From assembly GCA_947462335.1 (NCBI GenBank), contig OX381710.1, positions 23,963,772 through 24,027,771 of the forward strand: a stretch of 64,000 bases of DNA. Direction: 5' to 3'. The stretch comes from Harmothoe impar (lineage: Eukaryota > Annelida > Polychaeta > Phyllodocida > Polynoidae). Positions 12,106-22,855 of this stretch are shown piece after piece. The notes beneath the pieces were generated by a model. The model had not been told where the DNA came from, searched no databases, and worked only from the letters and a program-made list of their open reading frames with translations. The first letter of the stretch is position 1, and each line of letters starts with the position of its first letter. Made by a program: the position numbers and the translations under genes.

Positions 12106-13960
12106 TGACTGTCCATGCTGTCTCAATACAACAAGGCTATAAGTGAGTCACTCGCTGCATTGGTGCATCATACCAACCCATTTTAAAATCATTTTTGGGT
12201 AAAGATGTACATGCAAAAGGTAGAATGAGGCCTATTAGATTACCTTTTAAAATACCTTCATTAGATTCCCTCTGGGGATTATTGGTACTCAGTGGGTGTG
12301 TAAAGCAACTTTCTCTTTTCTTCACCCCTCTGCCCTCACTGAATATTAATACTAAAAGCAGGTAATCTAAGTTATCAAAAAAAGGTGGCCTCAGCCCCCA
12401 TTCCAAAGTATAAATTCCCCAGGCTGATTTCCATGAGCGAACGACCGATGGGTTATGAAGTATAAGGTGCATATTGTGTCACAGGTAATTTATTTGTAAT
12501 TTATTGTAAGCCTTGCATGTCCATGATTTATAGTTCACCTGAGGGCTGCCATCGTATCCGGGAGGGTCTGTTGTGAGACTGTCAATGGGAGCCTCTTAAT
12601 CTTTGAGTCATTTATTGCAGGCCGCGGATGGATATATACACATACATGTATATATAGGGCGTCATAACTAAAATAAGCCCTCGGTCAAACTGGTGGTGGT
12701 GGTGGTGGTGGTGGGGGGGGGGGGTTATGGGGGAGCGGGGTCATTACTAAAAATCAGAAGTTAGAGGGGGGGGGGGTGGTCGGAAAACAGTGCTACTGTC
12801 ATGGGGAAATTCACTCAATTACCCAGTCACCCTTTAGGTGTTTTACATCAGTGTGACGAATCGGCGTGAATGGGGCGACCTCCCCAGCAACGTAGCCAGT
12901 GTGCCCTTGGCATGCATGGGGAACTTTACCTGCAAATCACAACCTGCCCACCTCATGATGAGTGTACATAAGTGCACTGGCCGTTTCTGAAAGTCGACCC
13001 TTTCGTATAGGTGCCCTGAGTTTGAGTTTTGAGTTTAGGTCATTCTTATTTGGCACAGAAAATCTCATTACACCGGGTGCTTTCATATTCTAGACCAAAC
13101 ATATGTACATTGAATAATAATTCTTAGATTTTCCATATTTGGAGAAGAGTCAAGTGTCATTTATGGCAGGTTTTATGGTCTTAGATTATGCTTCGTCAAC
13201 ATGCTCAAGAAGAGAGCCTTTGTCGGTTGGTGTTGTTGCTCAGGTGTGAGCCTACCACACAAGTTACACCCATGGTATACAGTGGGCTGCGGTATAGAAT
13301 AATATTATATGTCTTTCACTGGTCTCTGGAGTTTGATTTTGATTTTGTTGTTCCCTCTTAATTCTCGTTTGGGGGGCAATTCGGTTGCTTTCCACCTGTG
13401 CCAGCCAGTACATACAAACCAATATGCGTCACCTGTATGAGGTCAATTTGTCATATGTTGATGTATCCTCAGACCAGGGAGTTACTTTCACGATCCCAGC
13501 ATACCTTTACAACGAGTCCACGTGACCATGGACAGAGATTCACAAAGAACCTAGACACAGGGGGATATGTAGACAGGGGCGGACCATGTAGAATAGGCCA
13601 ATGTAAGTCTGACACGTTAGTAGAAGTGTTCTTCAATGCTCCTCAATCATTTTTCTAACCATGTCTTTTTCCTCAAACTGCCCAAAAAAGTGGAGGAGGA
13701 GGAGGAGGAGGAGTAGGGGAGTGTGAGTGGCGGACAGTCCGGTCCGTGTCTACAGCTGGGGCCGCATTCCCCGGCGTCTTATCACACCCACCGTCCACAC
13801 TGTGCCTATTTTCTAAGGAAACAAGAAAGCACAGGAAGCCCAAGTTTACCCAGCTCTCGGCGGAGACGATACAATGCGGCCAGTCCGCATACTAATCTGG
13901 CCACTCAATGGCAACAATGCTACTCGGCCTCACCTCGGGTCGGAGACAGTTACCTTTCTG

Positions 13961-13968
13961 TGACGTCA
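13961..13968. promoter_or_regulatory. Perfect palindromic CRE (TGACGTCA)
   Basis: A full consensus CREB/ATF site lies in a GC-rich, CpG-containing block (about 13730-14050) that stands out from its AT-rich surroundings. No adjacent exon was recognised. Full CRE sites in CpG-rich DNA are typical of promoters, so the block may be a promoter or enhancer; that part is inference. Confidence 0.4.
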
Positions 13969-14099
13969 CGACGACCATCCCCAGGTGAAGACGTGCCGCC
14001 CATCAGCCGCACCCCCCTCCCCGGAGGGACAGGTCATTTAGTATTAACGGGGGAGGGGGAGGTGCTGGTGGAGGGACTTGGTGGATTCACTGATGACAT

Positions 14100-14285
14100 A
14101 ACCCCCCCCCCCCACACACACACACATCCGGATTCACAGCACTATACATGTACTGATTTCGTGAAATCCCCCCCCCCCCCCCCCCCACAAAAAAATAAAA
14201 ATAAAATAAAATAAATAAAAATGAAATAAAATAAAATAATATAAAATAAAATAAATAAATAAAATAAATGAATAAAAAATAACAC
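14100..14285. repeat. Compound simple repeat: C runs, (CA)n and A-rich (AAATA)n
   Basis: Two homopolymer C tracts (about 14101-14112 and 14168-14186) bracket a short CA repeat. They are followed by about 100 bases of aaataaaataaa-type sequence. The Phe/Tyr-rich minus-strand frames here are products of the simple repeat. Confidence 0.9.
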
Positions 14286-14791
14286 AAAGAAATAACCCCC
14301 AGAGAGGATCACATAGATTGTATCTGAGGGTGGTTTGATGCGTGGTCACCAGTGCTCAAATGGACCATGGTCAGTTTATTACCCTGCCCCAAGTAAGCTT
14401 AGGAGGTTTGTTAAGTTATGCCCCCCCCCCCAGCTTGCACTTAATCACGTTTCCCTTTCCTCCACAGAGACTATCCTCCTGGGGAAGGCCACAGTGGTTC
14501 AGATCTGAAAGAAAAAATAAGTAGAATTCAAACACACACACACAGCAGCGGTGAACATCCGCTGCAGAATTACAATTATGTCAACATGGCCGGCGTGCAG
14601 CCACAAAAGCCGTTATTGTGCCGGGCAGGTCCTGCTGTTTGTCTTGGGGCGTAAGCTAGAAGCCCTCATCATCAAGATTAGAACTAACAACAACGTGTGT
14701 CAATATTCTCCGAGGGTAACTGTCTGTGTGCTTTTTTACAGCTGCTGTCGTGAGGTTGATATTCGCTAAACAAACTTACACCAAGAGATCT

Positions 14792-14985
14792 TTAACCCTT
14801 TTATAATGGCGGGATCGTGCTTGAATGAAACATACCCGTTGGTGGCATGATTATTCGCCAGGGGTGCATTCATGCATCACGGTATGATGCATTGATGCAG
14901 TCCTGACTCGCCAGAGCTGCATTGATGCATCGTGATGGTAAGACGAAGTAGCGCATTAGAGCACTGTGCGGCCCTTAAAGGATTA
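14792..14985. mobile_element. piggyBac-like MITE copy 1
   Basis: It starts TTAACCCTTTTATAATGG and ends with gcggcccttaaaggatta. The core has paired ATGCATGAATGCA/TGCATTCATGCAT-type words around ctcgccag. It belongs to the dispersed family also seen at 18243, 26763, 56287, 60665, 62391 and 63066. The right TTAA has decayed to ATTA. No coding capacity. Confidence 0.7.
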
Positions 14986-16554
14986 CGCCTATATGGCCCA
15001 CCCACATGCGTCCTATGTCTAATTGATTTGTACAGGCTACACATATGTGTAGTTAGACGGAATTGTTTGCTTTTGTCATTTAAAATCGAGGAGCATCCGA
15101 TGATGCATAACTGCATAATAGAAATAAGCCTTCATGGGCATGCAAGGCCATGAATATCTCCCACTATCTACAGGTGACCACCCCCAACACACACACCACA
15201 GCAAGGTAAAGACATTCGAAGTTTGTGAAAAGTAAAAAGGATCCTTTTTACATTTCACACACTTTGTCTTTGCCTTGCTCCATCGCCGTAGTGATCTCTA
15301 AATCTGCGATACACTGCCAAAAACGAGTATTTACGCTTATCTGGCAACATGACTCCCTTCTCCCACATGCTGCACTACTATGTATGGGCGCCTACAGCCA
15401 TGGTCGAGATCCCATGGTCTAACTAACCCCCAGTCTAACCGCATTTAGCCCCATCCTGTACATACATGTAGACCTCCTAGATTTCCTAGCCTATATCCGT
15501 CTGTGTCCTCAGAGTCACATCAATGCCCACAGCTGTCTATACAACATGTAGGCCTATATATCCCCTATAATATAGGCACACCCTTGTACATATATCAACT
15601 CGCTCTGTGCCTCGGGCCATCCCCGTCTCATGTCGAGTCGTATTGACAGAGGACCACAAATAGGCGGCAAGTCCTTATCCGGTCTCAGGGCATGTCCGCA
15701 AAAATGTCGTCTGCGCAAAAGCCTATCATGTGACCATGTTGGGAACATGAGAATAATGCCTTCCTCCGGGGTCAACCCTCATCTAAACACAATGGTGATC
15801 GACTTTCTGACTGCCATGGATGTAAAGAAAATAACGGCTATCAGGATTCCCCAGTGCCAACATCCGCCGGGTCCCCGACGCTTACAGAGCGATCTCCTTG
15901 GATGACACCTCAAATCCGCACCGGAAGCAGACGACCAAAGGACGCTCCGGATACGCATCCCGTGTAAGCCGCCATGTATGCTGTTGGACAGGATGGGCTT
16001 CCTGGAGGACACCGGCGTTTACCCCTGCTGTGGAGATAGGATTTGCTAAACGGACATCCGTCCTTCAGTGCGCCATATCCTGAAGAACTGTCGCGTCCCA
16101 TTAGGGATTTCCCGCCGAGCTATTATTTTCACCCGATTCAGTTGCAGGAATATATGATGGATGCAATAAAGCAGTGAAAGGTCTGTCATGCATATCAATG
16201 GCGACTACACAAACTGCCAAGCCATTTCCTGTCATAATTTTTCATCACCTATCCGCGGAGCGTTATTCCCACAGAAAGTTTCAATTAGGTATCAGTTAAA
16301 GACCTTGACCTCTAACCCGGAAGTGGCAAATGACACCTGTCACTCACCTGCCTAGTGGCCACCAGGGGCGCCATGTCGACCTCCGACCGCTCTGGGGGCA
16401 GTGCGGGGGGGGGCAACCCAGGTGGGTGGGGTCACTCACACACTGACCAGCTAATGATTTATTTACATGATGCATACATAGATATACCGGTAAATGCACA
16501 GAAAATGTAAAGGTAATTGTTTTAATTATCAACTTGAATGGTCCCCTAGAAGTA
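14986..16554. other. Intergenic stretch with GC-richer block and NF-kB/E2F-like site
   Basis: No exon was recognised. Between about 15600 and 16140 the sequence is CpG-richer than its flanks. It includes GGGATTTCCC (16104-16113), a consensus NF-kB site, overlapping TTTCCCGCC (16109-16117), an E2F-type site. It could be a conserved regulatory block. Open frames here overlap on both strands without recognisable domains. Confidence 0.35.
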
Positions 16555-17168
16555 CACTGAAAACCTCAGGGTCGTCATTTTGACAATGCCAAAACTGACA
16601 ACTTTAGGTAGTCAAAGTGACCACCTTAGGTCGTCATTGTGACTACCCATCTGAGCCATTCAGACCAAAGTTGTCATAATGACGACCTTAGGTAGTCACA
16701 ATAATTAGGTAGTCAGAATGACTACCTTAAGGTTGTTAATTTAGGTATTGTCCATTTGAAGACCTAAAGTCATCAGTGATGACAACTCTAAAGTCCTAGG
16801 TTGTCCCAATGACTACCCTATGGTACATAATTCTATTCCTCTCTTGGTACTTATGGCACACTACTGCCACCTGGTTTTAACATTTGCATAACTATTATCT
16901 ATCATGAGATATACACTGGTGACAGGTAGCAGAGTGGTCTCTATACCTTTGGGGCCATCATTCTCACCCATTGGCAACTTATTTATAACAAGTTATGCTA
17001 CGTAGTTCAATCAAGACTACACCAAATATGTGAAAAGGATGTCTCTCATTAAGAAGTGAACTAATTAGAGACTATATTCATACACCATTCTCCACTCCAT
17101 CTGTCATTATTCATTATGACTACCTAGGTCGTCATAATGACTAGGCTCCTTGCTCTGGGTTTTCAGTG
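16555..17168. mobile_element. Inverted-repeat element with CACTGAAAACC ends and TA flanks
   Basis: The left end CACTGAAAACC (16555) is the reverse complement of the right end GGTTTTCAGTG (to 17168), and both are flanked by TA. The left half carries internal subrepeats of the type taggtagtcaaaatgacta/cctaggtcgtcataatgac. It is about 614 bp, without a coding frame. It shares end sequence and TA flanks with the elements at 9626 and 19398. Confidence 0.75.
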
Positions 17169-17654
17169 TATATAAGAGACTCTAAAAGGGTTCTAATCAT
17201 TTCTTGGCCAGCCAAATTAGTTAGACTTATCCCTCTATTTAGGTACTTTGATTCACATTGAAATATAATTTACATGTAAAATCATATTATCAGACATAAT
17301 CGATTTTGATTAAAAACAACACGGATCATGCATGCAGGTGACTGTTTGAACATTTGCATTGAAATTGCTCCATTAACCAGACACATGTAAGGGCAAATTA
17401 AAATCCTTCTCCACAATATATTGATGCTACAATATTATGGTCTGTACCACATGTGCTAATCATATGATGTACCTGGACAAGACCATGCATATCCCATATG
17501 CAGAAATATTTTTGATGAAAATAGAAGTTGAAAAAAAGTTTACTTCTGAATGAGATTGTGGTGTGAACTTGATGGCGGACTTGCTGCACTCACTGGTCAT
17601 CCTGAGCTGAGTGCATGGTTGTACAGACATCTCACCTCTGCCATAAACAAATGT

Positions 17655-17885
17655 AAGTGTATCATGCTGCACTGTGCCCTGTATCATCACGATGAATGGA
17701 TGCAGTCCTGGCGAGTAACTCACCCGTGTTACATTCCGCCACATTCAAGCAGCATTCATATGCATCATGTTGATCATAATGGTATTGAGACACTCCTGAA
17801 AAGTCGTCATGATGCAGCAAGGACTGCTTGTATGCATCATGACGAAAAAGAGCATTAAATGACTCTGCGGCCCTTGAAGGTGTCC
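17655..17885. mobile_element. Degenerate piggyBac-like MITE copy
   Basis: It carries the family core words (gatgcagtcctggcgagtaac, trimmed: gcagtcctggcgagtaac; gcattcatatgcatcat; gcatcatgacg) and the right end gcggcccttgaaggt. The terminal TTAA motifs are lost. It appears to be one of the double-core versions. Confidence 0.5.
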
Positions 17886-18009
17886 GACTGAGGTGGGAAC
17901 GTGTTGCACTGGATGACCGCCGGCTGAAGCTGCAGTGTCTATAGACCCTGGTGAGGCTTGTCGGAACTACAAACACACTTTGCTACACCACACCTTCTCT
18001 GATTGACAG

Positions 18010-18190
18010 CTGCCGCCCTGCACTCCATGACCCCGCGGGTGGCGCGCGCAGCCGGAAGTAGCAGCGGTGCAGTATGGTCAGCGAGCTGCCTCGTTATCGG
18101 CCTGGTCACGTGGCCGAGCGGTCACGTGGTCATCCTGGTCAGGTAATCAGCGTCTTCCGGTCTCAGGGGGCAAAGGGCGTGTATCTGTGT
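18010..18190. promoter_or_regulatory. CpG-rich block with paired CACGTG E-boxes and ETS sites
   Basis: Two TCACGTGG boxes lie 18 bases apart (near 18105 and 18123), with a CCGGAAGT ETS-type site just upstream (about 18050) and CTTCCGG downstream (about 18155), all in a GC/CpG-rich patch unlike its flanks. This looks like a promoter or enhancer, but no exon was recognised on either side. Confidence 0.4.
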
Positions 18191-18242
18191 GAGGGAAGCG
18201 CAGGGGGGGGGGGGGGGTAGGGAGCGGCCAGATGGTATAACC

Positions 18243-18621
18243 TTAACCCTTTAAGGACGGCATGATGCTTTAAGGCACCATTTGTCATCAGGATTCACTA
18301 AATTTGGTGATTCATAATGATCTTTCGGGAGTGTATCAACCGCGCATGGTCGGAATGATGCATGAATTGAATGCAGGCCTGGCGAGTTACTCAGCGAGTC
18401 GCCAGCAGTGGCGGATTTAGAGGGGGCGCGGGGGCGCGCGCCCCCTCCTTTTTGTCTGTAGTTAAGAGTTTAATTGTCTTTTTTAGACCCCAATTTTGGG
18501 CAAAAATAGGGGGTGCGCCCCATCCTTTTGCCTAGAAATTTTCCAAATCCTGGATCCGGCACTGGCCAATGCTTTATTCATGCATCATGACAACTGTCAC
18601 ATAGGGTCCTTAAAGGGTTAA
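18243..18621. mobile_element. piggyBac-like MITE copy 2, interrupted by another element
   Basis: Clean ends: TTAACCCTTTAAGGACGG at 18243 and CCTTAAAGGGTTAA ending at 18621. The core words atgatgcatgaattgaatgc and ttcatgcatcatgac are separated by an insertion at 18406-18564. Without the insertion the element is about 220 bp, the normal size of the family. Confidence 0.85.
18406..18564. mobile_element. Nested 159-bp element with CAGTGGCGGAT ends (hAT-like)
   Basis: The left end CAGTGGCGGATTTAGAGG and right end CCTGGATCCGGCACTG form imperfect terminal inverted repeats. A GC-rich palindromic stretch (gggggcgcgcgccccc) lies near the left end. It sits inside the MITE at 18243-18621 and so inserted later. 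A sister of nearly the same length lies at 19855-20014. The CAG...CTG ends suggest hAT, but no clear 8-bp target duplication is seen. Confidence 0.65.
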
Positions 18622-18779
18622 GGGACGCATTTCCGGCATTGCGCTGCGGGCCGCAAGTGGACCACACCTCTAATAGAATGTATTTGCGAGAGTTAAACTG
18701 GTTTTGGGTTTACCATCAAGTAACATATGGGGTGTTAGCCTGATGCATAGACACTGTTAGAAGTAAGTAGTGTTCCTGT

Positions 18780-19085
18780 ACAGCAAATATTGGGGGCAAC
18801 TTTGGTTCCGGTAAATTCTGCTGTATCCTACGGCAGAATCTACTGTAGACCCAAACCTGAAGGTCTGGGGTTCGACTCTCAGCATTGGCACCATTTCTAG
18901 TCATCCATGTTCTATACCCAAAAACACTAAAAAATGGTACATGAACATTGCTTCAAGGATAAGAACTATTTACAAATAGGCTACATCCATATCTAATGTT
19001 TTAAAATGTTTATAAAACCTGCGACGCTCAGACTACAACATCCGCTGCTCTACTTACTGAGCTAGCGGGACAGCCACTTATATGT
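18780..19085. other. tRNA-like (SINE-type) remnants
   Basis: On the minus strand at about 19026-19070, gctagctcagtaagtagagc closely matches a tRNA A box and D arm, followed by gcgga and, at B-box distance, a degraded gcaggtttta. On the plus strand at about 18866-18882, tctggggttcgactctcag matches a T arm/B box. Neither folds as a complete tRNA, so these are best read as remnants of tRNA-derived SINEs or tRNA pseudogenes. Confidence 0.4.
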
Positions 19086-19397
19086 AGCCTGTATCAATAG
19101 GCTTTTGAAATGATCAGGTCATATTTGTGGAGCTGCTGATGACAAATGAACATCAAGAATTATATAAATTCCTCATCAAGAGATGGGTATATACCATTTT
19201 CTCATTCTATGTTTTGATAGCAGTATAAGTGAAAAAAATTAATGTCCTTGGAGCTGTGAAGTATGGTACTCCCTCCAACCTCTCCACTCTGTACCACTCT
19301 CTCTCCCTCTGGTTGCTGGTTATGGGATTTGAACCTGCATCTACAGTAACAGAATTGTACATGTACAGCAAAAGTGTTATCTTTTACACCTAAAGTA

Positions 19398-19757
19398 CAC
19401 TGATAATCCTAGGCTCCCTATACGCCCAACCTCTCAGTCACTAGTGCCTAACCTAGTTAGTCATTTTTTGGCTCCCTATACAACCAACCTAGGTCAGTTA
19501 TTATTGTCAGGTTGGTCACTACTGACCAACCCACCTTAGTCTTTTTATTTCCAGGGGGAGCCACTGAGTGGTCATGACAGGTGGCCCCATCTAGTGGTAT
19601 ACAAATAAAACACACCAATGATGAACCTAGGTTAGCCACTACTGACTGACCCCCTCGGTCATTTTTGAATATAACTTAGCCATTATGACTAACACTCATA
19701 TGACCAACCTAGGATAGTCTGTACTGACTAACCCTTTCAATCTATGGATTTTCAGTG
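19398..19757. mobile_element. Inverted-repeat element with CACTGA(T/A)AATCC ends and TA flanks
   Basis: The left end CACTGATAATCC (19398) pairs with the right end GGATTTTCAGTG (to 19757), and TA flanks both ends. Inside are repeated words of the type ccaacctaggtcagt and gaccaacctaggatag. It is about 360 bp with no coding frame. Same end class as the elements at 9626 and 16555. Confidence 0.7.
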
Positions 19758-19854
19758 TACTGTACAGTTACAGCACATATTGCTGTTCACGAACAACAAC
19801 TTTTAACAGTGCAATGTGATTTTTAAAGGATGCAGAAGTGTCCACCTGCACCCG

Positions 19855-20014
19855 CATTGGCGGATCCATGGGGGATCGGCGACAACATTCTTGGGCCAAC
19901 ATGCCCCCCCCCCCCCTAGTAAGGCTGTTGCACTTCGTTCGCGGGAAAGGACAGTCACTCCAGGTTGGCCAGGTTCGGCTCCCTCCCCTCTAGACAATCC
20001 TGGATCAGCCACTG
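19855..20014. mobile_element. 160-bp element with CATTGGCGGATCC / GGATCAGCCACTG ends (hAT-like)
   Basis: The ends are imperfect inverted repeats of the same type as the nested element at 18406-18564, and the total length is nearly the same (160 versus 159). A C run lies near the middle. Another right end of this type (ctggatccgccactg) occurs alone at about 21824-21838. Confidence 0.6.
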
Positions 20015-20153
20015 GATGTCATCCCTGTCAAAGGAATAGACTGATAGGTCTATTATATATTACATTTCAAAAAGCAATTTGAAGTATCAGTGAAACATAT
20101 TAAATATGAAGATCCATAAAAATGGCCTAATTGCAGCACCTAATATCAATGGG

Positions 20154-20184
20154 TGTGCGATTTACATCACAAATGACTCAGGGT
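20154..20184. repeat. Dispersed GTGATTTACATCACAAATGACTC word
   Basis: The 30-base word around tttacatcacaaatgactc recurs at 30704-30733 (plus orientation) and 48967-48997 (reverse orientation) with one to three changes. Its first part is a near palindrome. It is probably the end of an unrecognised dispersed repeat. Confidence 0.5.
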
Positions 20185-20285
20185 GAGGGCGATTAAGTGA
20201 TTGACTTGGTTTATTGATAATCATTTCAGGAACAATGAAATAATTTTGGATTCGGCCCTGAAATAATGTGTCACACTGGTCTGTA

Positions 20286-20400
20286 ACTTTGCCTCGGAGC
20301 ACTTTGCCTCGGAGCGCTTTGCCTCAGAGCGCTTTGCCTCGAAGCGCTTTGCCTCGGACCACTTTGCCTCGGACCACTTTACCTCGGACAACTTTCCATT
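20286..20400. repeat. Minisatellite, 15-bp unit, about 8 copies
   Basis: Repeats of the 15-base unit gcctcggagcgcttt with copies varying at gagc/gacc/gaca. Because the unit is five codons, the minus strand shows a Ser-Glu-Ala-Lys repeat within an otherwise unremarkable 73-residue frame. It is most likely only a minisatellite. Confidence 0.85.
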
Positions 20401-20879
20401 TGACCCACTTTCTACAACATTGCTCTGAGATATCCACTGCATAATTGTGTTATGGTGAATCCACTCTGCCTGGTTTACACTTGCACATATGTGACCTCCT
20501 GTGGTTCACTTCCAGTTCACTTTGATTATCTAGGGTTCAGCTTGGTTGTCTAGTAAGCGGCAGGGTTGTCTAGAATACATGTAGTTCACGCCATCTTTGT
20601 ATAGAGTTCAATGGTAGAACAGAGGATGTGATTTGTTGATTCAAGAAAGTGTAAAAAGTTTGACATGTTTTTTTGCTAAGTAAAAATGCAAATTTGCGGG
20701 TATGCTGAAATATGATTGTGTGAAGTTGAACGATTGAAATGGTCTTAATCAAGGTTTAGAATCGCCTCACTAGATTCAGGGGTACACCCTGAGTTAATAA
20801 AGTATGATACTAGTATGATTTATAATATATATATATTACAATATTAGAGGAAATTGTCCAAAATGGTTTCATTGAAAAC

Positions 20880-21060
20880 TAAAGTAAATGACCTAGTTCC
20901 CCTGGCGACGGGAATGTTCTGAGGTGGCCCACAGGGCTCTATCTTATGTCCGCTTCTTCTTTTATTAAACGTTAATAATGTACCTCAATGCATTCAAAAG
21001 TCTAGTACAATGTATACCAGAGTACCTGCCAACACTTGTGTGATATGTGATACTGATGAG
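20880..21060 (+). pseudogene. LINE reverse transcriptase fragment
   Basis: In one plus frame from about 20935 the peptide reads GGPQGSILCPLLLLLNVNN, followed by VPQCIQKS. This matches the PQGSxLxPLLF...INDLP motif upstream of the catalytic YxDD in non-LTR retrotransposon reverse transcriptases. The upstream part (about 20880-20930) is out of frame or contains stops, and the catalytic block is missing. It is a degraded fragment. Confidence 0.6.
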
Positions 21061-21372
21061 AGCGCTGCCAACATCAAAGTCAGACACCATACTAGTCTTT
21101 GATATATGGAGCCTACAAAATAAACTCACACTACATGTATATATGCATCAAACACTATAAGTTAATTATTTTCATAAGATCAAAGAAGGATGTTACCCTA
21201 AAATTGTAAAATATATAGGTAGTACCATCTTAGCATATACCTATTCTGACTTTGTATAAACAAATTTTGAAAAAAACTGCTTTTGAAAGAAATTGCACTC
21301 CAAGCAGTGGGTGATAATTAAATCCCATTCAGCTTTGATGCTGTGGTAAATTCAGTTATTAGTATTATCCTG

Positions 21373-21772
21373 AGGCTTAAAAAAGTGTGTTTCAGGTTAC
21401 ATTTCAAGTAATTTTCTAGCTATTTCAGAGTCAATTGGAAAGTCTACGAGTTGATGATGTTGTCAGTGAGTCGGCGCTGAAGTTTGTGAGTCAATTTTTG
21501 ACCTCACCTAGCAAAAGAGGGCCGACCCTAGAAATCGTTATCAACTTTGAAAAAATATCTATATTTCAAGTATTTTTTGGGCTATTTCAGAGTCAATTTG
21601 ATAGTCCACGAGTCAGCGCTGTTGTTGGCGAGTGGGCACTAAAGTTTGTGAGTCAATTTTTGGCTACTTTTCAGGCCAAAGTTTAAAAAAAATATATTAA
21701 AAAAAATCTGACCTACCCTACCTAGATTTTTAGACTATGGAACCTGAAACACACCTTTTTTTTAATCGGCCT
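21373..21772. mobile_element. GGC(C)TTAAAAAA family MITE with internal duplication
   Basis: The left end gaggcttaaaaaagtgtgtttcagg (trimmed: aaaagtgtgtttcaggtta) pairs with cctgaaacacaccttttttt at the right end. Inside, a segment of about 85 bases beginning ctatttcagagtcaatt is present twice, about 168 bases apart (21419 and 21587). Relatives lie at 30861, 46265 and 47945. Confidence 0.6.
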
Positions 21773-22344
21773 AAAATCGGCCTGCTGCACATCACCCCCC
21801 CCCCCCCCCCCCTTCAGAAATTTCTGGATCCGCCACTGGAGCTGTCCAGGAGCCTATTTTAGGTGTAGGGCCCTTCACAATTTAAACATAAGTTTTGTAT
21901 TTGCATAGCCTATGAATCCAAATATTTAGGTCCATGGTCCAGTATCTACACTAGGTGCCACCACCTGCACCACCATGGGCAGTCACCCATTCTGGCACAA
22001 AGGTCGACTCAGCACTCCCTCTCAGATAGTTTTAAATCTACAGCAGAGTCATCACTCTCCTAACAGAGTCTTGGTGTAGACTCATACACAGCTGCTATGC
22101 TTAACATAATTAGCCGTTGCTGGCTAAAGATGGACGTATCCGCACAGAGATTGGATTCGGCTTTAGTGACGCCGTCCATTATTACAAAATGAGACCCACA
22201 AGGGAGTGTCACTGTGTAGTTCCAATATCGACCACCAGAGGCCATGAGGTCATGTTTGCTGGTCTACAGGGCAAAGATTCAAGATGGCTTTATTGACTAA
22301 TGTAAGGATGCATTTATGCCAGCACCGAGTTAGCATTGATGGCA

Positions 22345-22855
22345 TTATACAGTTTTTATATAGGAATATATACACTTGATGGCTCCCGACCTGTTTGATG
22401 ATATATGATATAGTTCTACAGCTAATATGTGTGAGACCTTTCTGTTGTCCTGATGCATGTCATAAGCAGTGGCAAACTTAATATATTTTTCTTCAAATGT
22501 TTTGCGGGCACTTTCAATCTCTGGCCGATTACAATATAGTATTACATGCTTAACATTTTGCGTAACATTACAGTGTGCGCACATATTACTCAATGGTTTT
22601 TTTCCTCTATAACTTCTTGATAAGCTGTCCTGAGTACAGTTAGAATCTATGCGCAGCTTTGTAATAATACTTCTAATATAGGGGGAGCGTGTGTGACCTA
22701 GATACTCGCGCTCTCCATAAGGATATTTCAAATCGTTCTGACAAGTTTTAGGAATATCACACTTGCCAATATTATCTGAGTTATTTATGTACTGGTTGTA
22801 TTCTTGAATATGAATATCAGAGAGCCTCCTCCTAATGAGGGATTTGAGTGAGTTC
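22345..22855 (-). pseudogene. LINE C-terminal fragment (reverse transcriptase thumb and zinc knuckle)
   Basis: One minus frame runs from about 22855 to 22345. It carries a region rich in Arg/Lys (IRRRLSDIHIQEYNQYI) and, later, MCAHCNVTQNVKHVILYC. The C-x2-C...H-x4-C pattern is typical of the zinc-binding tail after the reverse transcriptase of many non-LTR elements. The catalytic domain is absent, so this is a 5'-truncated insertion. A related but more decayed copy lies at 36500-36830. Not part of any host gene. Confidence 0.7.

Larger units (their letters stand above)
10483..14790. other. Intergenic stretch without recognised genes
   Basis: No conserved exon was recognised. It contains homopolymer C runs near 11689 and 11709, a TGG/GGT simple repeat near 12690-12725, a GGA repeat near 13690-13712, the 31-bp array at 11985-12105 and the CRE at 13961. 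The open frames at 11439-11876 and 13723-14214 run through homopolymers and show no domain. Confidence 0.45.

Noticed and set aside
20221..20442. 73-residue frame with a Ser-Glu-Ala-Lys repeat
   Set aside because: Explained by the 15-bp minisatellite, a five-codon period; the surrounding residues are not conserved.
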